A DNA stretch of 64,000 nt from JBNJFY01 sp051747265 (GTDB taxonomy: Bacteria > Bacteroidota > Rhodothermia > Balneolales > Balneolaceae). A model generated the notes under the pieces. It searched no databases, was not told where the DNA came from, and was given only the letters and a program-made list of their open reading frames with translations. How positions within the stretch are numbered: the first letter of the stretch is position 1; each line of letters begins with the position of its first letter. A program made the position numbers and the translations under genes. The DNA lies in the NCBI GenBank assembly GCA_051747265.1, contig JBNJFY010000001.1, positions 1-64,000 of the forward strand. Reading direction: 5' to 3'. Positions 48,501 through 56,495 of this stretch are shown here, one piece after another.

Positions 48501-48767
48501 GTCGATGGGCGCGTTTTCTTCCATCTCCACATTGATCTGCGCCTGTCCCTCTTCGGTCACTGAGTTGATATGCGCCACATCCCGCAACTGACCGGCCAGG
48601 GCCTCTACTTTTCGGGTGATTTCCCGTTCCATCACTTCGGGCGAGGTGCGTCCCCACTGGTAGGATACGGTGAAGGAAGGCAGACTCACATCAGGTCGTA
48701 GTTCCAGCGAGATCTGCTGCCAGAACACCCAGCCGAGCAGCGCGATCAGTAGATAGCATAAGGCCAT
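45555..48767 (-). CDS. RND efflux permease (second pump of the RND-adaptor-RND locus), 5' end possibly disrupted
   Basis: 1070 aa. TM4 shows IALGMIVDNAIVVYEH, so the Asp pair of AcrB is D-N here; porter domains and the second TM set follow (LLLVSGVAVNNAILLL). The frame stays open upstream of the ATG at 48767 and encodes TAWTRLFRRRYF, which looks like the missing cytoplasmic N-terminus. No ATG, GTG or TTG is found before an in-frame stop in the palindromic repeat at 48838 and beyond. The last codons (DLPA, TGA) lie within an R2 repeat. It was probably once directly downstream of the adaptor at 50789 in one operon. Confidence 0.88.
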   Translation of the reverse strand: MALCYLLIALLGWVFWQQISLELRPDVSLPSFTVSYQWGRTSPEVMEREITRKVEALAGQLRDVAHINSVTEEGQAQINVEMEENAPIDFRIVEMGELLEQLREELPTSVRRAPISKRVPESLEEKKTFMSYSVSGSDNRFELLEWARRSIKMPLSGMSGISEVQLTGVNPPALTIRFDPIKIEQYGLSVGHVMSDLREQFSWTSAGFTKQTAREFSLVLPPQLRTLQDVRGMPVELPKADRTLRLEDVAQVEIADFPAKRIRRVNGKPALTVTLNKEQGADALSLADRVETLMADVKQTAPSQYVIHKELDTTLELRNKLDELNWQSKLSFLMVFVILLIMIREIRAPLIILSSIVLSVLMSIGLLYLIGYTLNLFTMAAITIALGMIVDNAIVVYEHIRPGLPQERQKRIEHVGDHLNDVIVPVMGNTLTTIGIFVPLLFALDEIRYFLEPVGIALSLTLISSVLISLTWIPYTMIWLVGSVEKEPSRVRQKVAAWFSWLSNLKRWIKQGMRRKLLWLMGFRYRLRWVVYVALLFTLGIPLYLIPSPEDYMADQFRASQGEEAPEQAWYAEYTQWYFAARDLVDPIVGGLGYQFYSKTYFGEAWGRNQLGRDLTVYVRTPTGTPIEEIDKIARNFEKIAAPYEHAMSYFETEVSEFYGARIQFRFKEDYLMEPEPYYLKGESIYLAARTGNSAISVSGFGQGFSTGFGGGGSNFRFELTGYSYEQLEEMALQLKRRIEKNPRVRNVDIAAGYGWGSRDQYQHVMRFDDLALHQKGLSRYEVVREIRPEINPQRSYGKLRLNGRQVELVAHTQTDERKQSTLMERVRQSGRDVVYNLDEVASLQQEKVLDEIRKTDQEYVRVVSFEFLGPYRFGNEFAKSVMEEFPEPIGTSISMRDFGSLWGSGNETNYALLFLMAVVMVWMIVSALLERWGDPLIILLVIPISWIGIMGITLYMDLAFGQAAFAGLLLVSGVAVNNAILLLHGNHKYDALGIGGLRKWYYTYGDKLRPIVLTTLTTIAGLLPMIFWAADPFWETLAYVVIAGLAVSTTLILLLAGVWTKPKKMDLPA

Positions 48768-48837
48768 GAAGTAGCGCCGGCGGAAGAGGCGGGTCCAGGC
48801 AGTGGGTGTGTTGCTATTATTTGAGTCTGTTGCTTTG

Positions 48838-49385
48838 ATGAGGGGTTTAGTTATTGGTGTATTGGTTATTAGGGGTTTGTTACTCGATTTCTATTTGGTT
48901 GCCTTGGTTCGTTAATCGTGTAATCGTTATTCGTTAATTGGTTATCGTCCATAAACTTAATTCAAAGCTGTCGCGAGCGTCCGCTCGTGACCTTCTCTCC
49001 ATTCCACAAATTATCCACTGTCATTGCGAGGGCGACAGCCCGCGGCAATCTCCATGTGTGTTGCTGTATTTACACTTGGAGATTGCCGCACTCCGCTTCG
49101 CTTCGTTCGCAATGACAGCAATAATTATTCGACAGCAAAAAAATGTCAGAATTATCGACCTCAAAGGGTCCGAAGGACCTCAGAGTGTCATTCGTAAAGA
49201 TTCCTTCTAATTAATGACGCTCTGAGGTGACGCTTCCTAGCGGAAGGTCACGCTGGGAGGTCCACAATACAATTAACGATTACACGATTAACGAATACCA
49301 CCTCCTCAAAGCAAATTCCTTCCCTTTTGCATCAGCTCCCTAATAACCAATAACTAATCCACTAATAACTAACACACCAACACCC
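48838..49385. repeat. Long imperfect palindrome P1 between RND and PIN genes
   Basis: Left arm (48838-48950): GTTATTAGGGGTTT and CGTTAATCGTGTAATCG segments. Right arm (49267-49385): the reverse complement (CGATTACACGATTAACG, then AATAACTAATCCACTAATAACTAAC in pieces). Between the arms are nested a 24-bp motif CTGTCGCGAGCGTCCGCTCG.. (48968-48991; inverted copy at 62486-62509), an ATTGCGAGGGCGACAGCC..AATGACAGCA element (49021-49120; copy at 50464-50562) and an R2 doublet (49157-49263). The right arm supplies the stop codon of the PIN gene. Confidence 0.88.
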
Positions 49386-49791
49386 CAAGCTCCTTCGCTG
49401 CTTCATTCATCACCTCATCCAAACTGTACAGCGACAAGCCCTCCTCATACACTAAGCTGAGGTGTTGGGCATCTAAGGTGCGCAAGGGGGCCGTTGTGGT
49501 TTGCAGGATATACTCGGAGGCCATAAACAGTTCGGGTCCATACGAATACATGCGAAAGATCCCCGTTTTCAGATGTTTCTTGAACAGGCGAAACACATTT
49601 TTCGAATCCTGTTCGGCCAGCTCACCCATCCGTACTTTTTTATTTAATGCAGATAACAGCTCGATAACGGTCAATTGACTAATCCACCGATCATCCGCTT
49701 GTTCTAACACCGATTGCACATCCCTGCTTTTGGGTTCCGGTAGATAGTACGCTACCAACGCGCTGGTATCTACGTACATAGTTTGGGGCAT
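49369..49791 (-). CDS. PIN-domain toxin (VapC-like ribonuclease)
   Basis: 140 aa. PIN-domain acidic residues are visible: MYVDTSALVAYYLPE (first Asp), TVIELLSAL (Glu), LRTLDAQHL (Asp) and a last acidic pair near SLDEVMNEAAKELG. Such toxins cut RNA in a Mg2+-dependent way. The likely antitoxin is the Phd-type protein encoded upstream at 50260-50021, but the two are separated by ~230 bp of repeat instead of being adjacent. The last codons (VLVC, TAG) lie in the GTGTTAGTTATTAG repeat arm. Confidence 0.88.
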   Translation of the reverse strand: MPQTMYVDTSALVAYYLPEPKSRDVQSVLEQADDRWISQLTVIELLSALNKKVRMGELAEQDSKNVFRLFKKHLKTGIFRMYSYGPELFMASEYILQTTTAPLRTLDAQHLSLVYEEGLSLYSLDEVMNEAAKELGVLVC

Positions 49792-50035
49792 TAGTTATTA
49801 GTTAATAGGGGTTTGTTGGTCGATTTCGATTTAGATGCTCGTATTTTAATTTTCGTTATTTGTTAATCGTGTAATCGTCAATTGGGGCCAGTACGAGGCG
49901 ATCATCGTACGTGTTGCTGGGTTCGCAATGACAGTAAGTAAGTCTTTCAACACAGCAAACCGATTAACAATTAACAAGAAATCCACCATCAGCTATAAAT
50001 TTCACACCACCTCAAATACACTAATAACTAACACC
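49792..50035. repeat. Palindrome P2 between PIN toxin and Phd antitoxin genes
   Basis: The left arm (from 49792: TAGTTATTAGTTAATAGGGGTTTG.. then TTAATCGTGTAATCG, in pieces) and the right end (ACTAATAACTAACACCCC, to ~50035) belong to the same family as P1 and P3. The middle holds a worn piece of the ATTGCGAGG element (GTTCGCAATGACAGTAAG near 49920). The element fills the whole gap between the two genes, and its right end supplies the antitoxin stop codon. Confidence 0.82.
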
Positions 50036-50260
50036 CCGTTCTCTATCCGAGACTACCTGCTCCGACATGGGCGCGCCTTCCACGGAGATCCCTTTTCGGA
50101 ATTCCTCCAAATCGGGCAGGGTCGCTTTTTGGGATTCGTACGGCACCAACTTGGCCACGGGTTTATTGTGGCGCGTGACTACGAACTCCTCCCCCCGCTC
50201 AGCCTCTGTTAAGTAGGTGGCCAGATGTTCTCGTATTTCATTCACCTGTACTTTTTTCAT
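50021..50260 (-). CDS. Phd/YefM-type antitoxin
   Basis: About 79 aa from MKKVQVNEIREHL. It shows the Phd/YefM DNA-binding fold: VNEIREHLATYLTEAERGEEFVVTRHNKPVAKLVP, here given in two parts as residues 4-20 and 21-38 of the protein. The C-terminal tail should wrap the PIN toxin. I choose the ATG at 50260 because the earlier in-frame ATG (50290) lies inside an inverted repeat that looks like an operator. The last codons (VSY, TAG) are in a repeat arm. Confidence 0.87.
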   Translation of the reverse strand: MKKVQVNEIREHLATYLTEAERGEEFVVTRHNKPVAKLVPYESQKATLPDLEEFRKGISVEGAPMSEQVVSDRERGVSY

Positions 50261-50283
50261 GTCGATGGCTTGGTTTAAGTTTA

Positions 50284-50303
50284 TGTACATAAATAAATGT
50301 ACA
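50284..50303. promoter_or_regulatory. Candidate operator of the Phd/PIN pair
   Basis: Perfect inverted repeat TGTACAT-AAATAA-ATGTACA, 24 bp upstream of the chosen antitoxin ATG. Phd/YefM antitoxins repress their own promoter by binding short palindromes (TGTACA/GTACA cores are typical), so this is a good operator candidate. Confidence 0.75.
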
Positions 50304-50329
50304 GAACTTAACGACGCTTTTCGATATTT

Positions 50330-50790
50330 ATTTGGGTGTTGGTTATTGGTGTGTTGGTTATTAGTGAATTAGTTATTAGGGGTTTCTTGCTGGATTTTGT
50401 TTATCTGCTCGTGGGTACATTTTTCGTTAATCGTATAATCGTTATTCGTTAATTGGAATTTGTCATCGCGAGGGCGATAGCCCGTGGCGATCTCCAAACG
50501 TGTTGCTGTAATCACTGTGGGAGATTGCCGCACTCCGCTACGCTCCATTCGCAATGACAGCAACAAGTTTTTTAGAACCATCGACCTCAAAGCGTCCGAA
50601 GGACCTCAGAGCGTCGTTTATAATGGTTCATCCTGACTTTAGACGCTCTGAGGTGACGCTCCGATGAATCGGAGGTCACGCTGTGAGGTCCACCATGCCA
50701 TTTACAATTAACGATTATCAAATTCACTTGAATCATGGCTTTAAATGTTCATAGGACCCAAAACCCCTAATAACTAATACACTATTAACT
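50330..50790. repeat. Long imperfect palindrome P3 between Phd and adaptor genes
   Basis: Same build as P1. The left arm is 50330-50457 (GTGTTGGTTATTAGTG.., ATTAGGGGTTTC, CGTTAATCGTATAATCG). The ATTGCGAGG-type element is at 50464-50562 and the R2 doublet at 50583-50691. The right arm is 50699-50790 (CAATTAACGATTA then CCCCTAATAACTAATACAC in pieces). The right arm gives the adaptor gene its TAG stop. Confidence 0.88.
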
Positions 50791-51865
50791 AATAACGAAT
50801 CTTCGGTTCCACTTTCTGCAGGTGACTCAGCGTAAAGTGCCGATCCACGGCCACGGTATCGCCGGGAGCAATCTGGGGATTGTTGATGATGGCCCACTCG
50901 TTGGTCATGCGTTGGGGTTTGACGTAGACCCAGCTCACTTCCTTCGTGGCATCATTCAGTTTAAACACCACCCAGCGATCATCGCGCTCTAAAATGGCCT
51001 GGCGAGGGATCCGGGCATCACCGTCCACGCGCTCCACCAAAATTCGGCCTTCAATTAACATACCGGGGACCAACGCGCGATCTTCATTTTCAACTTGGGC
51101 CCAGGCGTAGCCGGTGTGGGTTTCTTCATCGACCACCGGGGCGAGTTGGGTAATGGTTCCTTCAAAAGTCTGACCTTGCTGCTCAATAGTAATAGATTGT
51201 CCTTTCTTCACCTTGACCAGCTCCTCACTGAGCAGTGCAAAGCGCACTAACACCTGATCGGTCTGTACCAGTTTACCCAGCACGGTTCCGGCCGAGATAT
51301 ACTGCCCGGGACTGTACCGTTGATCGGTGGAGATCCGTCCGGTGAACGGGGCGGTCATGGTCGTATAGCTTACATTCAACTTTGCCCGATCCAGTTCCAC
51401 CTTGGCGGCGGTCACTCCTTTTTGGATACGCAGCATTTCATCGTTAGTGGTATCAGAAGAAGCATCCCGCATCTTTTTTTCAATCTGGTAATCGGAAAGC
51501 GCTTTCTGATATTCCTGTCGGGCGGGGGCCAGTGATAGCTGCCACTCCTCATCTTCCAATTGCAGCAGCGTTTCGCCCTCAGCTACTTGCTGGCCATCCC
51601 GCAATTGGTGATCCTCCAGATAGCCAGACACCCGCGCTTTCAGTTCGATCTCGCGCTGGGCATAGATTCGTCCCTGCGTTTCCACATAGGTGTACAGCGG
51701 CTGATCGTCCGCCATATCAAAAATCACTTCCGGGCGAATCTCCACATCTTCGGGAGTTTCCCGTGCTTCGGCTTGTTTGTCGTTGGTTTGACACCCTCCC
51801 CAACCGAGGCATAATCCCCCGATCACCATGAGAATTCCTAGTGTGCTGATTCGATTTCTTTCCAT
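50789..51865 (-). CDS. HlyD-type adaptor lipoprotein of the RND-adaptor-RND locus
   Basis: About 358 aa from MERNRIS. A signal peptide ends in a lipobox (LCLGWGGC), so it is a lipoprotein anchored through Cys. Lipoyl halves (LKARVSGYLEDHQLRDGQQV, MTAPFTGRISTDQRYSPGQY), a helical hairpin between them and beta-barrel domains follow. It starts 12 bp after the RND stop at 51877, so the two are one operon. The ORF can be extended to 51913 into the RND gene, but the lipobox start is better. The stop lies in repeat P3. Confidence 0.9.
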   Translation of the reverse strand: MERNRISTLGILMVIGGLCLGWGGCQTNDKQAEARETPEDVEIRPEVIFDMADDQPLYTYVETQGRIYAQREIELKARVSGYLEDHQLRDGQQVAEGETLLQLEDEEWQLSLAPARQEYQKALSDYQIEKKMRDASSDTTNDEMLRIQKGVTAAKVELDRAKLNVSYTTMTAPFTGRISTDQRYSPGQYISAGTVLGKLVQTDQVLVRFALLSEELVKVKKGQSITIEQQGQTFEGTITQLAPVVDEETHTGYAWAQVENEDRALVPGMLIEGRILVERVDGDARIPRQAILERDDRWVVFKLNDATKEVSWVYVKPQRMTNEWAIINNPQIAPGDTVAVDRHFTLSHLQKVEPKIRY

Positions 51866-51876
51866 ATCCCGATGAA

Positions 51877-54800
51877 TTATCCTTGAATGCTCTTGGATTG
51901 GCGATGAAACCAACGCTGATTAATCTGTTGAACTATTAGAAACAGTACGGGAATGACCAGTAGCGTAAGTACCGTGGCTGATATCATCCCCCCGATCATG
52001 GCCACACCCAGCGACATCCGATAGGCTACACCCTCACCAAAGGGCAACACCATGGGCAGTAGTCCCATCACGGTGGTAATACTGGTCATGATTACCGGCC
52101 GAAACCGGTGTTTTCCCGCTTGCAGCACCGCCTCGATCAGTTGTCCCGTCTCTTCGTAATAGCGGCGCATAAAGTCGATCTTCAGAATCGCGTCGTTCAC
52201 GGCGATTCCGGTAAGCACCAATAATCCCAAAAAGGAGAAAATATTTAAACTCAATCCGGTTAATTCTAATAATAGCAGGGCGCCCAGCCAGGAGAACGGA
52301 ATGGCAAACAGGATAATCAACGGGTACATCAAGTGTTCGTACTGCGCGGCCAGAATCAGATAGATGACCAAGACGCTAAGGGCCAGCAACAGCCCCATCT
52401 CGTTCACGAATCGCTGTACTTGCGGACCCAATCCACCGATCTGTAACTCCACATCATAGGTCCGGCTCAGACTGTTCAGGGATTGCTCAATTTGATCGCT
52501 GTTCCAGAGCCAATCCGTGAGGGTCCAACTGGTGGCAAAAGATTGCACCGGCGTTTGATTGCGGCGCACCAGTTGCTCGGGTTCTTCCAGGGTATCGATG
52601 CGCGCGATGTTCTGGATGGGCAGATAGCGCCCTTGATGCAACAGCGGACGCATGGTTTGCTCGCCCTGCTGCCGGTCGGTGTACAGGCGAATGGGCATTT
52701 CTTTCTGTTGATAGTACCAGTCGCCGGCGGGCAAACCGAGCGATCGACTGCGCAGTCCATCCACCAGCAGCGTACGCGGAATATCCAGCCGCTGCAATTT
52801 AGCCATATCCGGTTGTACGGTGACCACCCGGCGGGTCTGTTTGTTGAGCGGTTCCCATTGTTGATTCGTAAATCCTTGCTCGTGCAGTTCGCTGACCAGC
52901 TCCTCTACCGGCAATCGCGAACGATCCCGATCGGTATCCACCAAGTGCACGATCACCGGCGTTTCCGGGTAGTTGAACAGCGAGCCGAAGGTCTGCTGCG
53001 ACTCCTCGGCGTGGACCGCCCACTGCGGTTGACGCTCCTGCCAGTCGGCCATGATGGCCTGTGCGATTTCAATGTCTTTAGGTTCGTTAATGGGAATATC
53101 CACCCGAAAGCGGTCCGGGCCTTCCTCGGCCAGTTGACTCAAATTGGTTTGATCCGTGTAGCCACCCATCACCAGGATGTGATCCAGTCCGCGGGCCTGC
53201 AGCGATTGCACCAGTTGATCGGAGGCGAAACGGCTGGTTTCCAGCGCGGTATTGGGTGGCAGCTCCACGACGTAGGTCAGTTGCTTGGGTGGCGCGTCGG
53301 GGAGAATCTGTTTGGGGAGCAACAGGAAGGTGGCGGCGGTAATCCCTAATCCCAGGAGCAGTACGCCCAGCATAATCATTCGGTGATTTAAGCCCCATTT
53401 GAGCATCCGCTCGTACCAAGTAAACAGGTGTTGGATCATCGGTGCTTCCATCACCCCGGCGAAACTACTGCTGCGTTTAGCAAATTGAATGGCTAGGGTA
53501 GGCAGGATGAACAACGCAACCCCCAGCGAAGCCAACAAACTAATAGACAGCGTCAGGGCCTGATCGCGGAAGAAGAGGCCTTCCAGTCCGCCCATGAACA
53601 CCAGGGGCAGAAATACGGAAATGGTGGTCAACGTGGAAGCAGTGACCGCCAGGGCGATCTCGCTGGTTCCTTCCTTGGCCGCATCTAGCAGATCGTGCCC
53701 TTCCTCCCCGGCGAAGCGGGCGATGTTTTCCAGCACCACGATGGCGTTGTCCACCAGCAGACCGATGCCCAGAATGAGTCCGCTGAGGGAGATAATATTG
53801 ATGGAGATATCCAGCAGGTACATCACGAAGAAGGTGAGCATGATGCTGGTGGGAATGGCGATCCCGATGGTGAAAGGCAGGCGCCGATCCCGCAGGAAGA
53901 AAAAGAGCACCAGAAAGGCCAGTCCGCCCCCGATGAGCAGGGTTTGCAGCAAATTGCGGTTGGTCTGATCGATCAGCGTGGCCTGCTCGAACAGCACCTC
54001 CATGCCGATGCCCGGGTTGCGGGTGCGCAGTTCTTCTAAAATAGGTTGCAGATTTTCATACACGGCCACCGTGTTGCTGCCCGTGGTCTTTTTGACCAGC
54101 GCGATGAGCACGTCTTGTTGATTGAGCGCGGCGAAACTGACCGGCCGCTCCTGACCGAAATCCACGTCGGCCACTTGGTCCAGGGTGATCACCCGTTCGC
54201 CGGTTTTGGTAATGGGCAGGGAGCGAATATCGTCCAGGTTCTGCAGGCGACTCTCGATATTCAGCCCGTAGCGGTACCAGCCATCCTGCAGCTCCCCGGT
54301 GCCCGCGAACAGGTTGGCGCGTTGGATTGTGTTTACCACCTGCTCTTCGGAAATATCGTAGGTGTCCAAGCGGTCTTTGAGAAATTGGATGTGCACTTCC
54401 GGGTTGATGTCACCCACCAGCACGGTTTGGGCAATGCCCGGCTGCTGTTCGAGGCGGCGGGTGAACACCTGCTCGGCCCACTGCTTGAGTTGAATGCGGT
54501 CGCCCAGTTGCACTTGGTCTTGGTTTTGCAAAGTGAGCGCAATGACCGCCACCGGTTCTTCAGAGGGATTGGAACGCATCACCACCGGACGGTCGATGCC
54601 TTCGGGCAGGGATTGACTCAGTTGGTCCAGTTTCTCGCGCACATTCAGAAAGGCAATGTCCAGATTGTGCCCCCAGTCGAAGCGCAGCTCCACCAGACTG
54701 ATGCCCTGCTTGGAGACCGATTGGATATCTCTTACACCGTCCACGGTAGCTAGCCAAGATTCCAGCCGTTCGGTGAGCCCCTGCTCTACCTCGCGTGCAT

Positions 54801-54948
54801 TCACCCCGGACCAGTCAGTGCGGACCAATAGCTTAGGCACAGCGATATCCGGCAGAAAGTTGACCGGCAGCTTCTGCAGGGCCAAGCCTCCAAACAGGAG
54901 AATGGCTAAGACGATGATAATGGAGGTTACGCGGCGGTGGAGGAGCAA
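51877..54948 (-). CDS. RND efflux permease (first pump), atypical TTG start
   Basis: 1023 aa. TM1 is VTSIIIVLAILLFGGLAL, TM4 GIGLLVDNAIVVLENI (D-N instead of the AcrB D-D), the second half VIYLILAAQYEHL and GIAVNDAILKIDFM. It is followed by the adaptor and, beyond the toxin-antitoxin insertion, a second RND gene; two different RND subunits with one adaptor recall heteromeric MdtBC-type pumps (inference). The frame starts at TTG (54948). Upstream it reads TKKLKHYP after a stop, with no ATG. The partial copy at 56092-56367 keeps a proper start (MSLNNAIKLILSYNP), so the 5' end here seems to have been lost. Confidence 0.9.
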   Translation of the reverse strand: MLLHRRVTSIIIVLAILLFGGLALQKLPVNFLPDIAVPKLLVRTDWSGVNAREVEQGLTERLESWLATVDGVRDIQSVSKQGISLVELRFDWGHNLDIAFLNVREKLDQLSQSLPEGIDRPVVMRSNPSEEPVAVIALTLQNQDQVQLGDRIQLKQWAEQVFTRRLEQQPGIAQTVLVGDINPEVHIQFLKDRLDTYDISEEQVVNTIQRANLFAGTGELQDGWYRYGLNIESRLQNLDDIRSLPITKTGERVITLDQVADVDFGQERPVSFAALNQQDVLIALVKKTTGSNTVAVYENLQPILEELRTRNPGIGMEVLFEQATLIDQTNRNLLQTLLIGGGLAFLVLFFFLRDRRLPFTIGIAIPTSIMLTFFVMYLLDISINIISLSGLILGIGLLVDNAIVVLENIARFAGEEGHDLLDAAKEGTSEIALAVTASTLTTISVFLPLVFMGGLEGLFFRDQALTLSISLLASLGVALFILPTLAIQFAKRSSSFAGVMEAPMIQHLFTWYERMLKWGLNHRMIMLGVLLLGLGITAATFLLLPKQILPDAPPKQLTYVVELPPNTALETSRFASDQLVQSLQARGLDHILVMGGYTDQTNLSQLAEEGPDRFRVDIPINEPKDIEIAQAIMADWQERQPQWAVHAEESQQTFGSLFNYPETPVIVHLVDTDRDRSRLPVEELVSELHEQGFTNQQWEPLNKQTRRVVTVQPDMAKLQRLDIPRTLLVDGLRSRSLGLPAGDWYYQQKEMPIRLYTDRQQGEQTMRPLLHQGRYLPIQNIARIDTLEEPEQLVRRNQTPVQSFATSWTLTDWLWNSDQIEQSLNSLSRTYDVELQIGGLGPQVQRFVNEMGLLLALSVLVIYLILAAQYEHLMYPLIILFAIPFSWLGALLLLELTGLSLNIFSFLGLLVLTGIAVNDAILKIDFMRRYYEETGQLIEAVLQAGKHRFRPVIMTSITTVMGLLPMVLPFGEGVAYRMSLGVAMIGGMISATVLTLLVIPVLFLIVQQINQRWFHRQSKSIQG

Positions 54949-55018
54949 AGGGTAATGTTTTAACTTTTTAGTTTACTTATTCATTATTTATACACGCGAC
55001 AGATGAATGGGTAGAATT

Positions 55019-56053
55019 CTAATTGCCAATTTTTTTCCTGGATAATTTAAATTTACCAAAATCTATATCTGCTAATACGATCTCTCCATTTTCAACGCCT
55101 ATCATTTTAAGCTCAGGTTCAATCTCAAATACCTTTTCAAATGTATCGCCTCCCACATGTGTACGGTATATAGCATTTCCATTTGATTTATATCCTTTTT
55201 GGACCAACACAACATCATCCTTAATGTCAATAACATCTACGTTTGGGAATCGCTCATGCAACTCTACATCATCCCCCAGATCACTTTTCCTTATGTGAAA
55301 GAAATCAAGTTCCTTTTTCATTACTTTATTAGGAATTAGATCTGCACTCCATGAAAATTTAAGAGAATCTATCGAGCCCGACTTCAATTCCATAAGATAG
55401 AGATAGTCTGCTCTATTATTAGCATATACAATGTAGTTCTCCCCAATATCAAAGACCCCTCTATTCGGAAAGGGCATAGGCATTACCGAAAACCCACCAT
55501 CCATCTTATTTAAAATATATTCTTTTGCTTTCACAGTTAACAAAGTATCGCCTTTTTTAAAATCCTGACTATACTCTATAACTAAGTTATCTCTTTTTAT
55601 ATCTAACCTACCTTGATTGTACCCATGTTCGAACTCCAAAAATATTTTATCCCCTGAACATTGAATGCCCTTCAATCCCCTTAAAGGTATTTTATCTGGT
55701 ATATATTCTCTAACTAGTGAATGATTATTTAAATCATAAACACTTATTTTTTTCATACGATGATCAACTGAAAATAATAGTCCATTGCATATATCAATAT
55801 CATAAAGTCCTCTAAATTCACCTGGGCCTCTACCCTCTCTCCCTAGAGTATTTAATTTCTCGCCATCTACATCAAATTCAATGATTTGATTTTCAATAAT
55901 ATCAGCGGCATATACTTTACCATTATAAACTGTAGCAGTATTTACATACCCAACATCACTAAATAAGGCCTTTAGACCTTGAGCATTTATACACTCTCCG
56001 ATGGCTATTATTTGTATACACAAACAAATTCCAATCTTAAAAAATAAACGCAT
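55019..56053 (-). CDS. Exported six-bladed beta-propeller protein (copy B)
   Basis: About 344 aa, signal peptide MRLFFKIGICLCIQIIAIGE. The hallmark GREGRGPGEFRGLYDI lies near residue 75. It shares LNKMDGGFSVMPMPFP and the PLRGLKGIQCSG segment with copy E (61144), so B and E form a paralogous pair. Its codon use is markedly more AT-rich than that of the RND gene next to it, suggesting separate ancestry. It sits precisely between the RND gene and a duplicate of that gene's 5' end. Confidence 0.83.
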   Translation of the reverse strand: MRLFFKIGICLCIQIIAIGECINAQGLKALFSDVGYVNTATVYNGKVYAADIIENQIIEFDVDGEKLNTLGREGRGPGEFRGLYDIDICNGLLFSVDHRMKKISVYDLNNHSLVREYIPDKIPLRGLKGIQCSGDKIFLEFEHGYNQGRLDIKRDNLVIEYSQDFKKGDTLLTVKAKEYILNKMDGGFSVMPMPFPNRGVFDIGENYIVYANNRADYLYLMELKSGSIDSLKFSWSADLIPNKVMKKELDFFHIRKSDLGDDVELHERFPNVDVIDIKDDVVLVQKGYKSNGNAIYRTHVGGDTFEKVFEIEPELKMIGVENGEIVLADIDFGKFKLSRKKIGN

Positions 56054-56091
56054 ATTAAACGTCAATAATTAATTTTTCATTGAAAAGTAAC

Positions 56092-56367
56092 TCACATTTT
56101 ATTCCTCACGCCGTCTAACGTAGCCAGCCAGGGTTCCAGGCGTTCAGTGAGCCCCTGCTCCACTTCCCGGGCATTCACGCCGGACCAGTCGGTGCGAACA
56201 AATAGTTTGGGTACCGCGATATCAGGCAGAAAGTTGACGGGCAGCTTCTGCAGGACCAAACCTCGGAACAGGAGAATGGCGAGTACTATGATGATGGAGG
56301 TTACGCGGCGGTGGAGGAGCAAAGGATTATAGCTTAAAATCAACTTAATAGCATTATTTAGTGACAT
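56092..56367 (-). pseudogene. 5' fragment of an RND permease gene
   Basis: 91 codons that match the first ~75 residues of the RND protein at 51877 almost exactly (PLLLHRRVTSIIIVLAILLF, NFLPDIAVPKL, TDWSGVNAREVEQGLTERLE), with a normal start (MSLNNAIKL). The match stops at DGVRN, followed by a stop codon. It is either the original 5' end separated from its gene by insertion of propeller B with a local duplication, or a shard of another paralogue. Not expected to make a functional pump. Confidence 0.9.
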
Positions 56368-56495
56368 TTGGCAATTGCCTCATTTCATGATGGTGAATTC
56401 ATGCACATTCTTTTGCATCTTCATGCTATTATAATCATAAATTTATAACGTGTACTACATACTCATATATTTATGACCAGCCAAGCAGCCAATAC

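Noticed and set aside
48938..49210. 90-codon frame in palindrome P1
   Set aside because: Entirely repeat sequence (24-bp motif, ATTGCGAGG element, R2 doublet).
52483..54753. Long antisense frames over the RND gene (52483-53349, 54046-54753)
   Set aside because: Low-complexity translations mirroring the RND reading frame; no start context.
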